This document shows, piece after piece, positions 13,001 to 25,160 of a stretch of DNA of 64,000 nt. Source of the DNA: Gigaspora margarita (lineage: Eukaryota > Glomeromycota > Glomeromycetes > Diversisporales > Gigasporaceae); assembly GCA_009809945.1 (NCBI GenBank), contig WTPW01000438.1, forward strand, positions 242,820-306,819. Direction: 5' to 3'. Position numbers and translations under genes: made by a program. The first letter of the stretch is position 1. Each line of letters starts with the position of its first letter. The notes under the pieces are model-generated. The model was not told the origin of the DNA. It did not search any database and saw only the letters and a list, made by a program, of their open reading frames with translations.

Positions 13001-14299
13001 TTTAATTGCTTCGTATGAAAATGCATTTGCAATAATAGACAAAACACGACATTTGCCATTATTACCACATGCATTGGCATCTAAAGAATCTTTAAAACAT
13101 TGCCAAAATGTTTCAGTATTATTTTTAAAATGTTTTGGTATTGGGTTTAAAAATCCTAGAGTATATAACGTTGCTAACGAAGCTTTGTCTGCATTCGGAT
13201 TTGTCGACCTTGACCAAAACCTAAACTATAAAATAAAATAAATAAATTTGGTTGCAAACATTTAAAAAATTATAATATATACCTCTGACTGATTCTTTTC
13301 AAACGGCGTTATTTCTACACAACCAACATGTCTCAACAAAGATTCCCAGGCTCGATATTCACGATCACCTATTACATATTCTTTTGAATATAAGTTTTGT
13401 AAAGCTGATCGTAATTCGATAATAGTATTTTCATGTGATATCCAGTCTTTAAATAGGTTTTGCCAGTTAACCTGCGCACTAGTACGTCGTTTGAGATGAT
13501 GTTTATATACTAGTGTCATCAAATGTTCATTGGTCCAATCTGATAACGAACATGTAGGAACATGAATACTTTGAATAAGATTTTGAACATATTGATTATC
13601 AAGTCCAAAAAGCTGATAACCTCTAAACTGTTTCAGATAACCAACTTGATTTCAGACCAAATTGGGATCACAGCCAACAAACGTTTTTTTAAGCCTATTT
13701 CCTTCCGTATATATTGTGATTCTGCATTCGCTAAATTCTACTTCTTGAAAAAAAATGCTGCGTTGTCTATTATATGAGTGAATAAATGCTGACTTGAATC
13801 CAGGTCCGGCAAAATTAAAATTTTCATTGTTTGACTTTCCAACTCCAAGTATCCATATTCGTAATTTATTAAAAGAGTAATTAAAAACTTGAAATGGCAA
13901 TTCATGAAGATATTCTTGAGCAAGTTCGGGTGTGTCGTAGCCCATAACTTCTGGTCCTGAAAAATTAGTTTTTGATTGAAAAATTTTTTGATATACCATC
14001 GTGATAGCCGTACTAGGTGTTTTACAAATTTCACTTTGAACACCATCACACTTACAAATATAACTTGGATGTGGTCCAAATTCAGATTCTAATTGTCCAA
14101 CTTCAATTATAAAATCATGTCCGTTTAAAGTTACTAAAAGTTTAGATTGAATACGAATAGGATAAAGAAGGCAAGGATTATTAATTTTTTCTGATGGTCT
14201 TGAGATCCACCAATTATGACAAAAGGGTCCAAAATGTAAATCTTCGGCTAAGTGGCCACGAAAAATTAAGGTAGTTGTATATTTCTTGCATTTTGTCAT
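10080..14299 (-). pseudogene. Eight-exon putative DDE transposase with SAP domain, one in-frame stop
   Basis: Exons read on the minus strand: 14299-13283, 13225-12989, 12911-12492, 12084-11341, 11272-11146, 11036-10581, 10500-10446, 10389-10080. All seven introns have GT..AG ends and keep the frame, giving about 1,121 codons. ATG at 14297-14299 is preferred over an upstream GTG. Exon 3 ends with a Cys pair (CQTCSKYGYDTFDE). Exon 4 (about residues 559-806) has CCQPHSHICDEC, then a probable RNase-H-like core: Asp in LVDYKMKILPKSARETKQ (about 679), DHWSADMRQDSWFTASS, Asp in MSDNGSHYHN (about 760), and LEAGEAKTTIDSHHAQ with Glu/Asp candidates at about 792-801. Exon 6 holds a SAP-like DNA-binding motif (RLKKKNLIKELNLRGI, about 10617-10713). 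The C-terminus has VPKVSTIQRWIGRY. A TGA at 13652-13654 interrupts exon 1 in frame (LV*NQVGY), explicable by TGG to TGA. It presumably moves the surrounding TIR element. The catalytic assignment is inference; the family was not identified. Confidence 0.82.
10617..10713 (-). other. SAP-like DNA-binding motif in the transposase
   Basis: About 32 residues in exon 6 fit the helix-extended-loop-helix pattern: Leu-rich first helix (LKKKNLIKEL), RG turn, then a second helix ending LISNLE. SAP motifs bind AT-rich DNA, which would suit end recognition in this genome. Recognised by pattern only. Confidence 0.5.
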
Positions 14300-14705
14300 T
14301 AAAAAGTTTTTTTTTTTAGTAATCACTCTAACTTTTTATATATACTATATATATATATTTTAGGGAGGTTTTTTTTCTTTTTTTTTTTTGTAATATTATT
14401 ATTTTATATTAAAGCATTTACAATATTCTAAAGAAAGGCTTTTGCTAGTACTTTTACTTCATTAGAGGCAGTTAAGTCAAGCGACAGTGACAGATTCTAA
14501 TATGTTCTTAAAATTAGTAAGTTGATTATCCCCGCTCTTATATATAATATATATAACAATTTTTCTGATCTGCAGGTGGATCACGAATTAAATATTAAAG
14601 CTTATATGTAAAATATAGTTAATTTGCTTAATAAAAAGTGGATAAAAAATTTAAAAAGTTTATATTAAAGCTAATATAACCTCTATATGTATTGTTTAGG
14701 GTCCT

Positions 14706-14713
14706 GTTGAGTT
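14706..14713 (+). repeat. Target-site duplication GTTGAGTT (right)
   Basis: Identical partner of 9267-9274. Confidence 0.88.
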
Positions 14714-17700
14714 TATAAAAAAAATAAAAATTGAACAATACAATCAAGTAAATGACCAGGTAATCGTAATCCAGTAAATAATTTAGCTTATTAGAATCTG
14801 CAAGAGCATCTAACAATTGATCTAATTCAGAGTATCTAATATTTCTATTAAATAACTAATTAAATTGCATTGTGGTTACTTCAAAAAAAGATATTGTATT
14901 GTTTGAATATATAAAAAAGCAATGAACTTATCTTATGTACATATGCGTTTTGTATAATAGTCTCAAGTTCAAGCAATAGATAAAAAGAAAAATATTAGAT
15001 TAATAAAAAATATAGAGTATATTAGCAAATACAATCAACCCCTCTATACAATCATCTCTCTAAAATTATATTATAATAAAAACCTATCTATATCACATTT
15101 TTATTAAAAATAATTTACTATTAAATATAAAAAAATACCTCTATAAAAGCACTCACTTTTTTAAAAAAGTTCATATAAGCCCAAATTCATGATTGTAAAA
15201 AAGGTTTGCTATATTAAAAAAAATTACATTTTAAGATTTAGATGATTGTTTTCAAGATTTTTCTATTTTTTCATAAATTTTTGGTCAGAATTTTTGCTAA
15301 CCAGATTATTTAATAATTGCTAATTTTTTTAGTGATTTTTGTAGTTCATAGTTTTATGTCAGTCTACCAACCAATAAAACTATAGTTATATTCAAAATAT
15401 GATCAGTATGAAAAACAAATTCAATAAGATCAAGTCATTATGCTTTAACACTTTTGATTAGTTATATAAACTGTGGTCAAAATATTAAGATTATGATCAA
15501 AAAAGTCATAACAATTCAAATTTATTAATAATTGTTACATTACAATAGTACCAATTTAGCCTTAACCACATACAGTATTATGTGTTGATTTGTACTATAG
15601 TAAATCATGAATCAACCAAGTATCAAACTGAAATTTTTTTACAGCAAATCACTACAATAATCAGTAAGTTATATAAAAAATTTTTTACAGTAAATTGTGA
15701 TAGAAACCACAACAGTTAATTCAAATACAAAATACAAACTAACTCAAAACAACTATGTGTCCAATATTAAGCTACCTTTTTTTGGCAAAAATTATACAAA
15801 AAATCAAGGAGTAGCTTATTTTCAAATTTTTGAATTTTTTGAAAAATTGAAAAACATACTAATAAAAAGTTATCCAAACAATACCAAATTGTTACTATAG
15901 GTGTATTTTGACATTCTAAACAAGGTTACATTATGGCACTTTGAGGTTACTTAGTAAATTTGGACTTTTATTTGTAGCAACTGCTAATAGGATTTTAAGA
16001 TTTTTGAAAAAATCAGGAGGTAGCTTATTTTAGGTAGTAGTTTTCAGACATATATAGTATGCTGCATGTTATAACAATAGCTAACAAGTTTTATAACAAA
16101 ATATTTACAGTAATTTATGGTAGGAATTAAGACAGTTGATTTCAACATCAACTAATTTAACTATATACCACAATAGCAAGTTTTTTAGTTTGTTTCTCAT
16201 TTTTGATATAATGTATAATTACAAAAACACATATACTGGTATTTCTTCTGGGATCATTTAAAGCAGAGTGCAATTATGTGATATTTTGCCAATCAGCTTG
16301 TTTGTTTTGATCAACCCAGATCACTCTTACAAAGAAAAAAAAAAGAAAAAAGTGAAAAAAATGAAAAATACAAGAAACAAGTATCTAAACCTAACTTGGA
16401 CATTAACAAAAAATATCAGAAAGGCAATTTTACTATAATACTAGCTTTTTTCTTACCAAACCTCTAACTGACCCTTAACTAGCTTTAATTAAAAAGTCAA
16501 AATCATATGACTGCACCTGCTTTAAACAACCTCTTCTTCTGCTATCAAGAATCCAATGCAGCAGTTTCACAACTTTACTCTTTTTATTTTTTTCATTGGT
16601 TCAATTATGTGTCTAAAACTAGGATATTATCCTGACAGGCCAACCTTTGATCAATAACCATAGTCCTGGCAATCACACTATTTAATACTTTTGGTTTAAT
16701 AACTAACAATACTGATCACATATATTATTTTATTACTGATCAGGTACTAATAACCAAAATTACCTTATACTCATAGATAATAGATAATTTGAGGCAAAAG
16801 CTGCCTTGATCCTTATGTATCAAGACAGTAAATCATAATAGAATAGCAAATAAATTTTACAGTAAATTCTAATAAAAATCATGACTTTTAATTCCAATAC
16901 ATAAAGTGCAGTAATTATTTTTCACTGTGCATGCTATGCACAGCGCACAGAAACAAAAATTTGTGCACATCTTTTTTAGTAGATGTGTGGATGCTGCACA
17001 GAAATAATTGTCATTTTATAAAGTAGTGCGCACAGTTGCAAGCATTTTCTCAGTATTTGCCGCACAGAAAAAGTTTATGAATTGTGTGGTATCTGCATAG
17101 TAAATTTTAATTAAAAAATTAACACTAGTACAGTGTATACCACAATAGCTTGTAAGTTTTATAACAAAATTTTTTACAGTAAGTTCTGATAGAATTTATG
17201 ACTATATTTCTAATAGCAAAATTTTCACAATAAATCATTTTAGAATGATGACTATGATTCCAACACAAACTAACTCAACTTTAATGCATATTGTGCATCA
17301 TCATAGTAGGTTGTAATTTTTGTAACAAATTTTTTACAATACAGTATGCCATCATATTAGTAATACCAACTAACTTAACCACAAATTGTGCTGTTGTAAT
17401 AGCTTATAAGCTTTGAAATAGAATTTTTACAGTAAATCAAATAGAAATTATGACAATTTTAGTACAATCTAACTCATAGCTAGCTAATACTATAAAGTTA
17501 TTGCTGGCGAAATGAAGAAATTATAAGAATTAAATAAATAATAAAGAGTCTGGTCTTAAAATTCATTTAAGAATGCATGATCTTTGTTACTTTTGATGAA
17601 TAAGCTTGAGTAAAATAGTTCTTTAGCTAACATTAGAAAAAAATTTTAACAACTAAAAAAACTTACACTAATTTTTGCTATAGAATTACCTATACTGAAT

Positions 17701-18102
17701 TCTATCCTAATATTTTGATACACAAAATTAATTATATTTCATAAAGCTTACTGCATTTGTCAATGCATTTCTTGTTAAAATTTGACTTTCTTATAATAAA
17801 GCTAATTAAAATTTTTTTGGCATAAGAAAAATAAGCTTATTCTGAACTTTACCCATAATTTTTTCAAACCATTTTAGTCTTAAAAGTGCTTGAATTATCT
17901 AATTGAGTTTACTCATAAGTTTACATTTCTGGTTTTGTGTGACAGCATCGTGCAGCTACCTTATTTAGTAAATGTTCTTTATTAGAGATAGGCAATTGCA
18001 TACATGATATGCAAAACATGCAATTAATTCTGGCCAGCATTAAGAAATTAAATCATAGCTTTTGTCAAAACATGCATACATGTATGCAAAAAATGCATAC
18101 AT
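14714..18102. other. AT-rich, no gene; degenerate dispersed repeats
   Basis: No coding region could be supported. A loosely repeated block (TTTTACAGTAAATTCTGATA-like, followed by CAACACAAACTAACTCAA-like) recurs near 15690, 16100, 16855, 17170 and 17425. Between 16905 and 17095 there is a GCACAG-rich patch. Near 15035-15175 the text CAACCCCTCTATACAATC resembles Tc1/mariner-type ends but no partner was found. Confidence 0.5.
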
Positions 18103-18106
18103 ATGT

Positions 18107-18887
18107 TGAGAAGGGAAAAATATTATCCTACTTCTAACTATAACTACTATACACTACTAACACTAACTAAATTAACTCTACAAGTGCTCAAAACTTCTAG
18201 ATCTTGAACTAGCAGGCAGAAAGAGGCATGGAAGATTTGGTCTGGGTCTCAAGGTTCAGAGAGTCTTGTTACAGAGGGAACAAACTTGGTTCAAATAACT
18301 AGGGTCGAATCAGGTTTATGATTATGTCACGAGACTTTAATATAGGGTTATGGGTTTATACTTTAATACGAATTTACATATCGGAAAAGTATTGGTTTAT
18401 AATATTAACAGTTTATTCTATTATATATCAGGGGTTACTAACTTATAACACTTCTACTCTAATTTTGAAGGTTATAAACTCTACTTGAGTTCTTCCTTTC
18501 TAGAGCTACAAAGCTATCTTGCTCTAAAAACAAGAGACATTGTATTTATACTTTTACATTACTGTGCTAATTCTACTTTTATACAGGTTTCCACTATAGC
18601 ATTTCTGCTCAAAATGCCAAAAAATGCTGAAATGCATGATTTGCCAGAAATGCACAATCTGGCCGAAATGCCATATTGTGCTAAAAAGTTAGAAATGCAC
18701 AAAAGTGCTTTTCATGAAGAAATGCACACTTTACTTACAGAAAAGGAAATGATAAACTACTTCTATATATAGGGCTATGTCAACTCTTACTAAATATACA
18801 TATTGACTAGGAATAGATGTATAAAAACATCGATTGGGATAGAATAATAATATAAAAAGAAAATCGGCATGACTTTACACCTTCACA
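18107..18887 (-). repeat. 3' LTR (minus orientation)
   Basis: 781 bp; near-identical to 22264-23034 apart from scattered substitutions and a short indel around 18700. Contains a tandem AAATGC-rich block (about 18600-18730). Confidence 0.88.
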
Positions 18888-21001
18888 TTTCCCATTCTTA
18901 TTTTCAGGTTCCACAAGAAAAACCAAGGAATAAAAAAATCTTTCAACAAATTTTCAACTATACTAGGCCACCAACTACCTAGGCTGGATTGGATTTACTG
19001 TCAGATTTCTGTGTTTCAGGTATCTTTCTTTAGTCTTCTCTTGTTCATCTTTTTCGACACCAATTCTATTTTTATAATAGTTTCTACTCTTGTGGATACT
19101 ATTATAGATTCACTTTATAGCTCTTCTCATGAGCCTTTGCAACATATGCACAGATACACTATGATATCCATTCAGAGCTTTCTTCCAAGACTTATCTAGC
19201 ATGCAATACAGTTGTATCCTTACTTCTTGCCATCCATTTTCTTCTTCTTCATATGAGATTTTCTTTGTAAGGCTTTAATAGAACTCAATTTTTGGTTGGA
19301 CATTTTCAGATAGTCTTCTTCCTATTGATAGGGCCTCACAACTTGCCCTATCCTATCCTAACCTTCTGCATTCTATTGTTATATCTGTATATTATTTTTT
19401 GATTTGTTAATTGATATGTAAAGTCACAGGGGTCATAGGACAAGAACAATCAGGTTGCCGATCAGGCTTGATATAATTTCTAATTTAGTTTGAGAATGAT
19501 CCCACATGTTGGTGAAGTACAAAAGTTATTGGGTAAGTTAATTGTAAGATATATAAAGTAATCAATAATTTAGTCAATTTAGTTTTTTTTTTTAATAATC
19601 TAATGCACAGTTTATTCTTCTAGAGCCAGAAACCTAAGTGAATACCTCCACTAGAATCAAATATTTATAAGTTTAATCATTGGGCCAATAAACTTCAAGA
19701 GGCCTTCTTTTCATTAGTTTTATTTGTGTTTCTAATTTAATCTTCTTTTTCTTTTCTTTAAGGTATATTCAGAGCATCTTTGGTTTAGAAGTTTTATTTT
19801 TGGGTTCTTTTAGAGTTTAAGACTTCATGAAGTCAATGCTGAACTCAGATAAGTACCAATTTCTTATTAATTCATCTCTTAAAAATTTATTCAGCCAATT
19901 TAATATTAATTTCTTTTCATAGGTTTGAATACAAGTCTGTTTCTCAATTCAGAATTATGTGCTACTAGTTTCTGGTAATTTTACTGATCAGGTTGATTAA
20001 ATACTAATGTTACAGGGTCGAACAAAACTCTACAGAGGTTTCTTTTGCAGTGCTTATGCAGTTCCATGGGTTCTTAGGATTCAGGTAAATTCGATTAATG
20101 TGTCAATCAGTATGCTGATAGCTTAATAGTATAGTTGGAGATAAATAATACCGATTACAAGATTTCTATTGTCAATTGATAATAGGTGATTATAAGGGTC
20201 AGTATTTGTTTACCAATTAAGGCAATTGATTAGTATTTCGTCAATAATAGATTTTTTTATATAAAAGGTATAGATTACTAATTGATATCTTTTTTTACTT
20301 CTATTAATAGTGCTAATATACTAATCTACTACCAATAAGGCAACACAACTGAAGGTTTGGGTAGTTCTGGTATTAGATAAGTATTGTGTTCTCTTTTTTT
20401 ACTTTTTGAGTTAGATAGTACTAATTCACTTCTTCTAGTTATCTTCTAGAGCCTTTGCCAAGAGTAGGATGTTCTTTCAGTTATGGCAGCACTTGATAGC
20501 AGTCCCATAGTACAATTTTGATAGCTTGGTCAATCAATATCGACATCACAGGATTCAAACAATGAGGCTTCAATTGTTGATCACAATAGGCAATCATGGG
20601 ATCAGATATATATGGTAATTAGCTTGTGATTTCCTATAAATATAACTCATTGATCAATTATTAATTCTTCTGTCTCCTATTTTCTTCTAGGTCTAATGAT
20701 AACTACTAGTATTCAAATTTTTACTACTGGGTAACTTGGTGTTTGCTCAAGAATAACTATTACTTCTATAGTTATTTTACAGTGTTCAAAGCTCTTTTTT
20801 TTTTTGTTTATAATAGCTTTATCCTTTTAAACTACCACCTTCAACATATTTTAGGTACTACTCTATTTCTTTTATAAGGTCCTCCGGGATCAAATATCTG
20901 TAAGTTTGATAGCAGTAAGTGTCGAAGGGTCTTATCTCCAATTATTCTATTTGTGATCTGACTGTTATTACACATTTTTAACCAACTTTCTTTTTTAGGG
21001 T

Positions 21002-22090
21002 TTACTCTAAGTCAAATAATTTGGATATTTTATTTTCAAATTTGCGGACTTTAGCCTTGGTATCTATATGCAGGTTGGTACAGCATGTATCTTTGGGTTT
21101 CTTTGGATCATTTAGGGGAGGTAGTTTTTCTTTCTTTGGTTTTTTCCTTTTGTGCTTATTAATTATATGCTTGAATTTGTCCCTCTTTTTGCTCCAGGTA
21201 TTGTAGATCCTCTCAAGATCCTTAGCTAATTTTAAATCCATTCAAATGCTTTGTTTTCAATTCTGTTTTGGTAACTAGTGCCAACTTTCAGCGTATTGTC
21301 TGCTTCAGCAAGTTCTATGCTAGTAAGTTCTTTTGCTACACCTTTTCATTTATCTGTATGTTAAAATTCTTTAACCTTTTTCTATCACAATTTACATGCA
21401 TGACTTAATGCTTCTCCATCTAGAGGGTTTTTTAGCATAATCCTTCTTTTCTTTATTCGTATTATTATTTTCTACTAACATTTCTTGATTGCTTTCCACT
21501 AGAGCTTCATTTTTTACGATTTTTTCAGATCTTGTAGGTATGTCTTTTGGTTTTATTTCCTTTTTCTGATCTGAATTGTGTTGGTTATTTTTGGTGCTAA
21601 TTTCTCTTTTTTCATCCCAAAGTCTCTTTTTAATATTAAATTTTGGAAAAGCCAATATAGTTTCTTTTTTTTCTTTTGGTTCTTCTAGGACAAGATATGC
21701 ACTACGTACTTTGGTCACTAGGCCTTCAGTTTTGGTACAGAAACTTTTGCCGTAGGAGTTACTGGAGGTCAATGTTCCCTGGTTGAGGTCACATAATATA
21801 TGGCAGTAAGTATACAATCAGCACTTCTTCAGTACATGTATAATTAGTAAGGTCTTCTAATATTTCAAGTACTAATTCCAGAGTATAGGAAAGTTGCACA
21901 TTGTCAATATACTCATTTCTGAAGATTGCATTCATTATCTCTTGGTCTGAAGATTGTATTTATGATCTCTTGCAATTCGGTCACTTGGCTGTCAGTCAGA
22001 ACTTCAGATAAGGCAGTACATAGTTTTTCTAGCTCTTTCACTTCTGGGCATTGACCAACTTTATGTCCATTTTTCTTGCAATAGGTGCAT
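21002..22090 (-). pseudogene. Gag/protease-region remnant with CCHC zinc knuckle
   Basis: Minus strand 22089-22048 encodes CTYCKKNGHKVGQC, a perfect C-X2-C-X4-H-X4-C nucleic-acid-binding knuckle of retroelement gag, followed by PEVKELEKLCTALSEVL. In another frame, 21817-21392 is open for 141 codons and includes CDLNQGTLTSSNSYGKSF and TKVRSAYLVLEEPKEKKE, then Lys/Glu-rich text; 21241-21002 continues in that frame with a basic run (KHKRKKPKKEKLPPL). The frame changes and stops show decay. The knuckle is secure; the protease-like reading of the second part is a guess. Confidence 0.65.
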
Positions 22091-22243
22091 CAATATTTTT
22101 TTTGGAGGTTTTTTCAGGCTGCTTGTACTCAGGGTTCTCCTTCTATTTGTTTACTTATTCCTTTTTGAATTTCGCTGTTTCAAGCTGATAATAAGGGATA
22201 GTTGATCTCTCAGTATCTTGATTTTAATAGGTTAAAAAGTTCA

Positions 22244-22261
22244 ATCTCACAGTTACTACCA
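22244..22261 (-). promoter_or_regulatory. Putative tRNA primer-binding site
   Basis: Minus-strand TGGTAGTAACTGTGAGAT two bases inside the 5' LTR. TGGTAG matches the complement of the 3' end of initiator Met tRNA (ending CTACCA), the commonest primer for such elements. Confidence 0.6.
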
Positions 22262-22263
22262 AT

Positions 22264-23034
22264 TGAGAAGGGGAAAATATTACCCTACTTTTAACTATAA
22301 CTGCTATACACTACTAACACTAACTAAATCAACTCTACAGGTACTCAAGACTTCTAAACCTTGAACTGGCAGGCAGAAAGAGGCGTGAAAGATTTGGTCT
22401 GGGTCTCAAGGTTCAGAGAGTCTTGGTATGGAGGGAACAAACTTGGTTCGAATAACTAGAGTTGAATTGGGTTCACAATTATGTCACAAGACTTTAATAT
22501 AGGGTCACGGGTTTATACTTTAATACGAATTTACGTATCAGAAAAGTATCAGTTTATAATATTAACAGTTTATTCAATTATATATTGGGGGTTACTAACT
22601 TATAACACTTCTACTCTAATTTTGAAGGTTATGAACTCTACTTGAGTTCTTTCTTTCTAGAGCTACAAAGCTGTTTTGCTCTAAAGACAAGAGACATTGT
22701 ATTTATACTTTTACATTACTGCGCTAATTCTACTTTCATACAGGTTTTTGCCATAGCATTTCTACCCGAAATGCCAAAAAATGCGGAAATGCACGATTTG
22801 CCAGAAATGCATGATCTGGCCGAAATGCCATATTGTGCTGAAAAGTCAGAAATGCTTTTCGTGAAGAAATGCATGGTTTACTTACAGAAAAGGAAATGAT
22901 AAACTACTTCTATATATGGGGCTATGTCAACTCTTACTAAATATACATATTGACTAAGAACAGATGTATAAAAACGTCAATCGGGATAGAATAATAAAAT
23001 AAAAAGAAAATCAGCATGACTTTACACCTTCACA
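22264..23034 (-). repeat. 5' LTR (minus orientation)
   Basis: 771 bp; partner of 18107-18887. Differences are mainly transitions (e.g. GCGGAAATGCACG here against GCTGAAATGCATG there), and this copy keeps more CpG. Confidence 0.88.
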
Positions 23035-23038
23035 ATGT

Positions 23039-25160
23039 GCATGCTAAAATGAAAATTTTGTATTTTACCCATCTTTGTTCTTTATACTCATTCACCGAAG
23101 TGATTAATGCAAATAAAAAAAGTTTATATAATAGTAAATAAGTAGCTATGTTTGTTTTTTTTTGTGAACTTGTTTTGCTGTTTTCATTTCGTAAAATTAT
23201 TAAATGATTTTTATACTTACATGTTAAATGAAGTGATTGATGCGAATGAAGCGATTTATACATAATGGCAAATACGTAGTTACGTTACTGTTTTGTAAAC
23301 TTCTGTTTTTATTGAGTAAAATTATTAATTAATCTTTAAACTCAGATTCTAATGAAATGATTTGTCGTAATGTTGAATAAGTCTTATATTCTTGTTTTGT
23401 GAACTTATTTTTCTGCTTTCATTCCGAAAAACTTTTTAAATGTACTTTATAATCACTCACTAAATTAAGTGATTAATGCGAATAAAATACTTTATATATA
23501 ATGGTAAATAAGTAACTATGTTCTTGTTTTGCAAATTTGTTTTGCGGTTTTTATTTCATAATATTATTAAATATTCTTTACTCACATGCTGAATTAAGTG
23601 ATTAATGAGAATGAAATAATTTGTACGTAATGGTAAATAAGTAGTCATGTTCTAGTTTTTTTAGCTGTTTTTATTATGTAAAATCGTTAAATGTTCTTTA
23701 TACTTATGAGCTGAATTAAAAGATCAATGCAAATGAAATGATTTGTAATGATTAAATAAGTGGTTATTTTCTTTTGTGAAATTGTTTTGCTGTTTTATTT
23801 AATAATATTATTGAAGGTTTTTTATACGCACAGACTTAAATAATGCAAATGAAATGATTTGTACGTAATGGCAAATAAGTGCTTTATGTTCTTGTTTTGC
23901 TGTTTTTATTTCGTAAAATTATTAAATTTTCTTTATACTACCCACTGAATTAATTGCAATAAAATGATTTGTACGTATATAAGTATTTTGTTCTTGTTTT
24001 GTGAACTTGTTTTGCTGTTTTTATTTCGTAGAATCATTAAATATCTTTTTATACTCACATGCTATATGAATGATTAATGCGAATCAAATGATTTGTACGT
24101 AATGATAAATAAGTAGTTATATTCTTGCTTTGTGACTTGTTTTGCTGTTTTTATTTCGCAAAATTATTAAAGTTCTTTGTACTTACGAGTTGAATGAAAT
24201 TATTAGTGCGAATGAAGTGATTTGTACGAATAGTAAGTATTTTTTATTCTTGTTTTGTGAACTTGTATTGCAGTTTTTATTTCGTAAAACTATTAAATGT
24301 TCTTTATACTCACGAGCTGAATAAAGTGAATAATATGAGTAAATAAGTATTTCATTCTTGTTTTGTGAATTTTTTTGCAGTTTTCATTTTGTAAAATTAT
24401 TAAGTATTCTATATACTCACGAGCTGAATGAAGTGATTAATATGAACGAAATGTTTTTTGCGTAATGATAAATAAGCATTTATATTCATGTTTTATGAAC
24501 TTATTTTGCAGTTTTTATTTAGCAAAATTATTAAACGTTCTTTATACTCGCCGACTGAATTAATGCGAATGAAATAATTTGTACGTAATGGTAAATAAGG
24601 AACTATGATCTTGTTTTTTGAACTTGGTTTTCTGTTTTTATTTCGAAATGTTATTTATACGTATATGCTAAATTAAATGTTTATGCGAATGAAATGATTT
24701 TGTACATAATGGCAAATAAGTATTTAAATTCTTGTTATGAGAAATTGGGTTGTATTTTATTTCGAAAAATTATAAATGTTCTTTATGCTCACTCACTGAA
24801 TGAAATCATTAATGTGAACGAAACGATTTATGCGTAATAGTAAATAAGTATTTAGGTCCTTGTTTTGTAAGCTTATTTTCTGTTTTTATTTCGTATAATT
24901 ATTAAATATTCTTTATATTCACGCATTGAATGAAGTTATTAATGCGAACGAAATGTTTACATAGTGGCAAATAAGCATTTGTATTTTTGTTTTATGAACT
25001 TGTTTTGCTAATTTTATTTAGTAAAATTATTAAACGTTCTTTATACTTACTGAATGAAGTAATTAATGAGAATAAAATGTTTTTGTTCGTAATGGTAATA
25101 AGTAGCTATGATCTTGTTTTTTAATATGTTTATTTCGTAAAATTATTAAATGTCTTCATA
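23039..25160 (+). repeat. Satellite array 2, about 123-bp unit, 17 copies
   Basis: Head-to-tail units starting (TAAATAAGT) near 23127, 23272, 23368, 23505, 23632, 23754, 23870, 23975, 24105, 24230, 24336, 24470, 24590, 24712, 24840, 24967 and 25095, mean spacing about 123 bp. Each has TTCTTGTTTTGTGAACTTG, GCTGTTTTTATTTCGTAAAA, TTATTAAATGTTCTTTATAC, TCAC.AGCTGAAT and AATGCGAATGAAATGATTTG. Keeps CpG, unlike array 1. It starts immediately beside the TSD of the LTR element. No coding. Confidence 0.9.

Larger units (their letters stand above)
9275..14705 (-). mobile_element. Complete 5.4-kb DNA transposon, 8-bp TSD, unassigned superfamily
   Basis: Both ends carry AGGACC-type termini as inverted repeats: left AGGACCTCGAACAATATATA, right (reverse complement) AGGACCCTAAACAATACATA, both followed by TAGAGGTTATATT. 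Inverted similarity continues inward to the sequence TTAATTCGTGATCC (about 9616-9633 left, 14575-14590 right); the left arm is longer and contains an assembly gap. The direct repeat GTTGAGTT lies exactly outside both ends (9267-9274, 14706-14713), an 8-bp target duplication. One minus-strand multi-exon gene fills the interior. CpG dinucleotides are retained, unlike surrounding repeats, so the insertion is probably young. TSD lengths of 8 bp are known for hAT, P and KDZ elements; the protein does not obviously match the first two. Confidence 0.9.
18107..23034 (-). mobile_element. LTR retrotransposon, 4.9 kb, minus orientation, coding part decayed
   Basis: Two direct repeats of 781 and 771 bp bound a 3.4-kb interior. 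LTR ends on the plus strand are TGAGAAGG...CTTCACA, i.e. TG..CA, flanked by the 4-bp direct repeat ATGT (18103-18106, 23035-23038). Read on the minus strand, TGGTAGTAACTGTGAG follows the 5' LTR two bases in, like an initiator-Met tRNA primer site, and AATAAGAATGGGAAA precedes the 3' LTR as polypurine tract. The interior keeps a CCHC knuckle and basic open stretches, but no reverse transcriptase frame was found. The CCHC lies only about 175 bp from the LTR, so most of gag is missing: a non-autonomous or internally deleted copy. Superfamily (Ty1 or Ty3) cannot be settled. Confidence 0.88.

Noticed and set aside
12951..13241. 96-codon plus-strand frame
   Set aside because: Antisense shadow of exon 2 of the minus-strand transposase and its introns.
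13738..14079. 113-codon minus frame
   Set aside because: Overlaps exon 1 in another frame without any motif.
16905..17095. TIR element with GCACAG motifs
   Set aside because: Motif enrichment is visible but arms do not align as inverted repeats.
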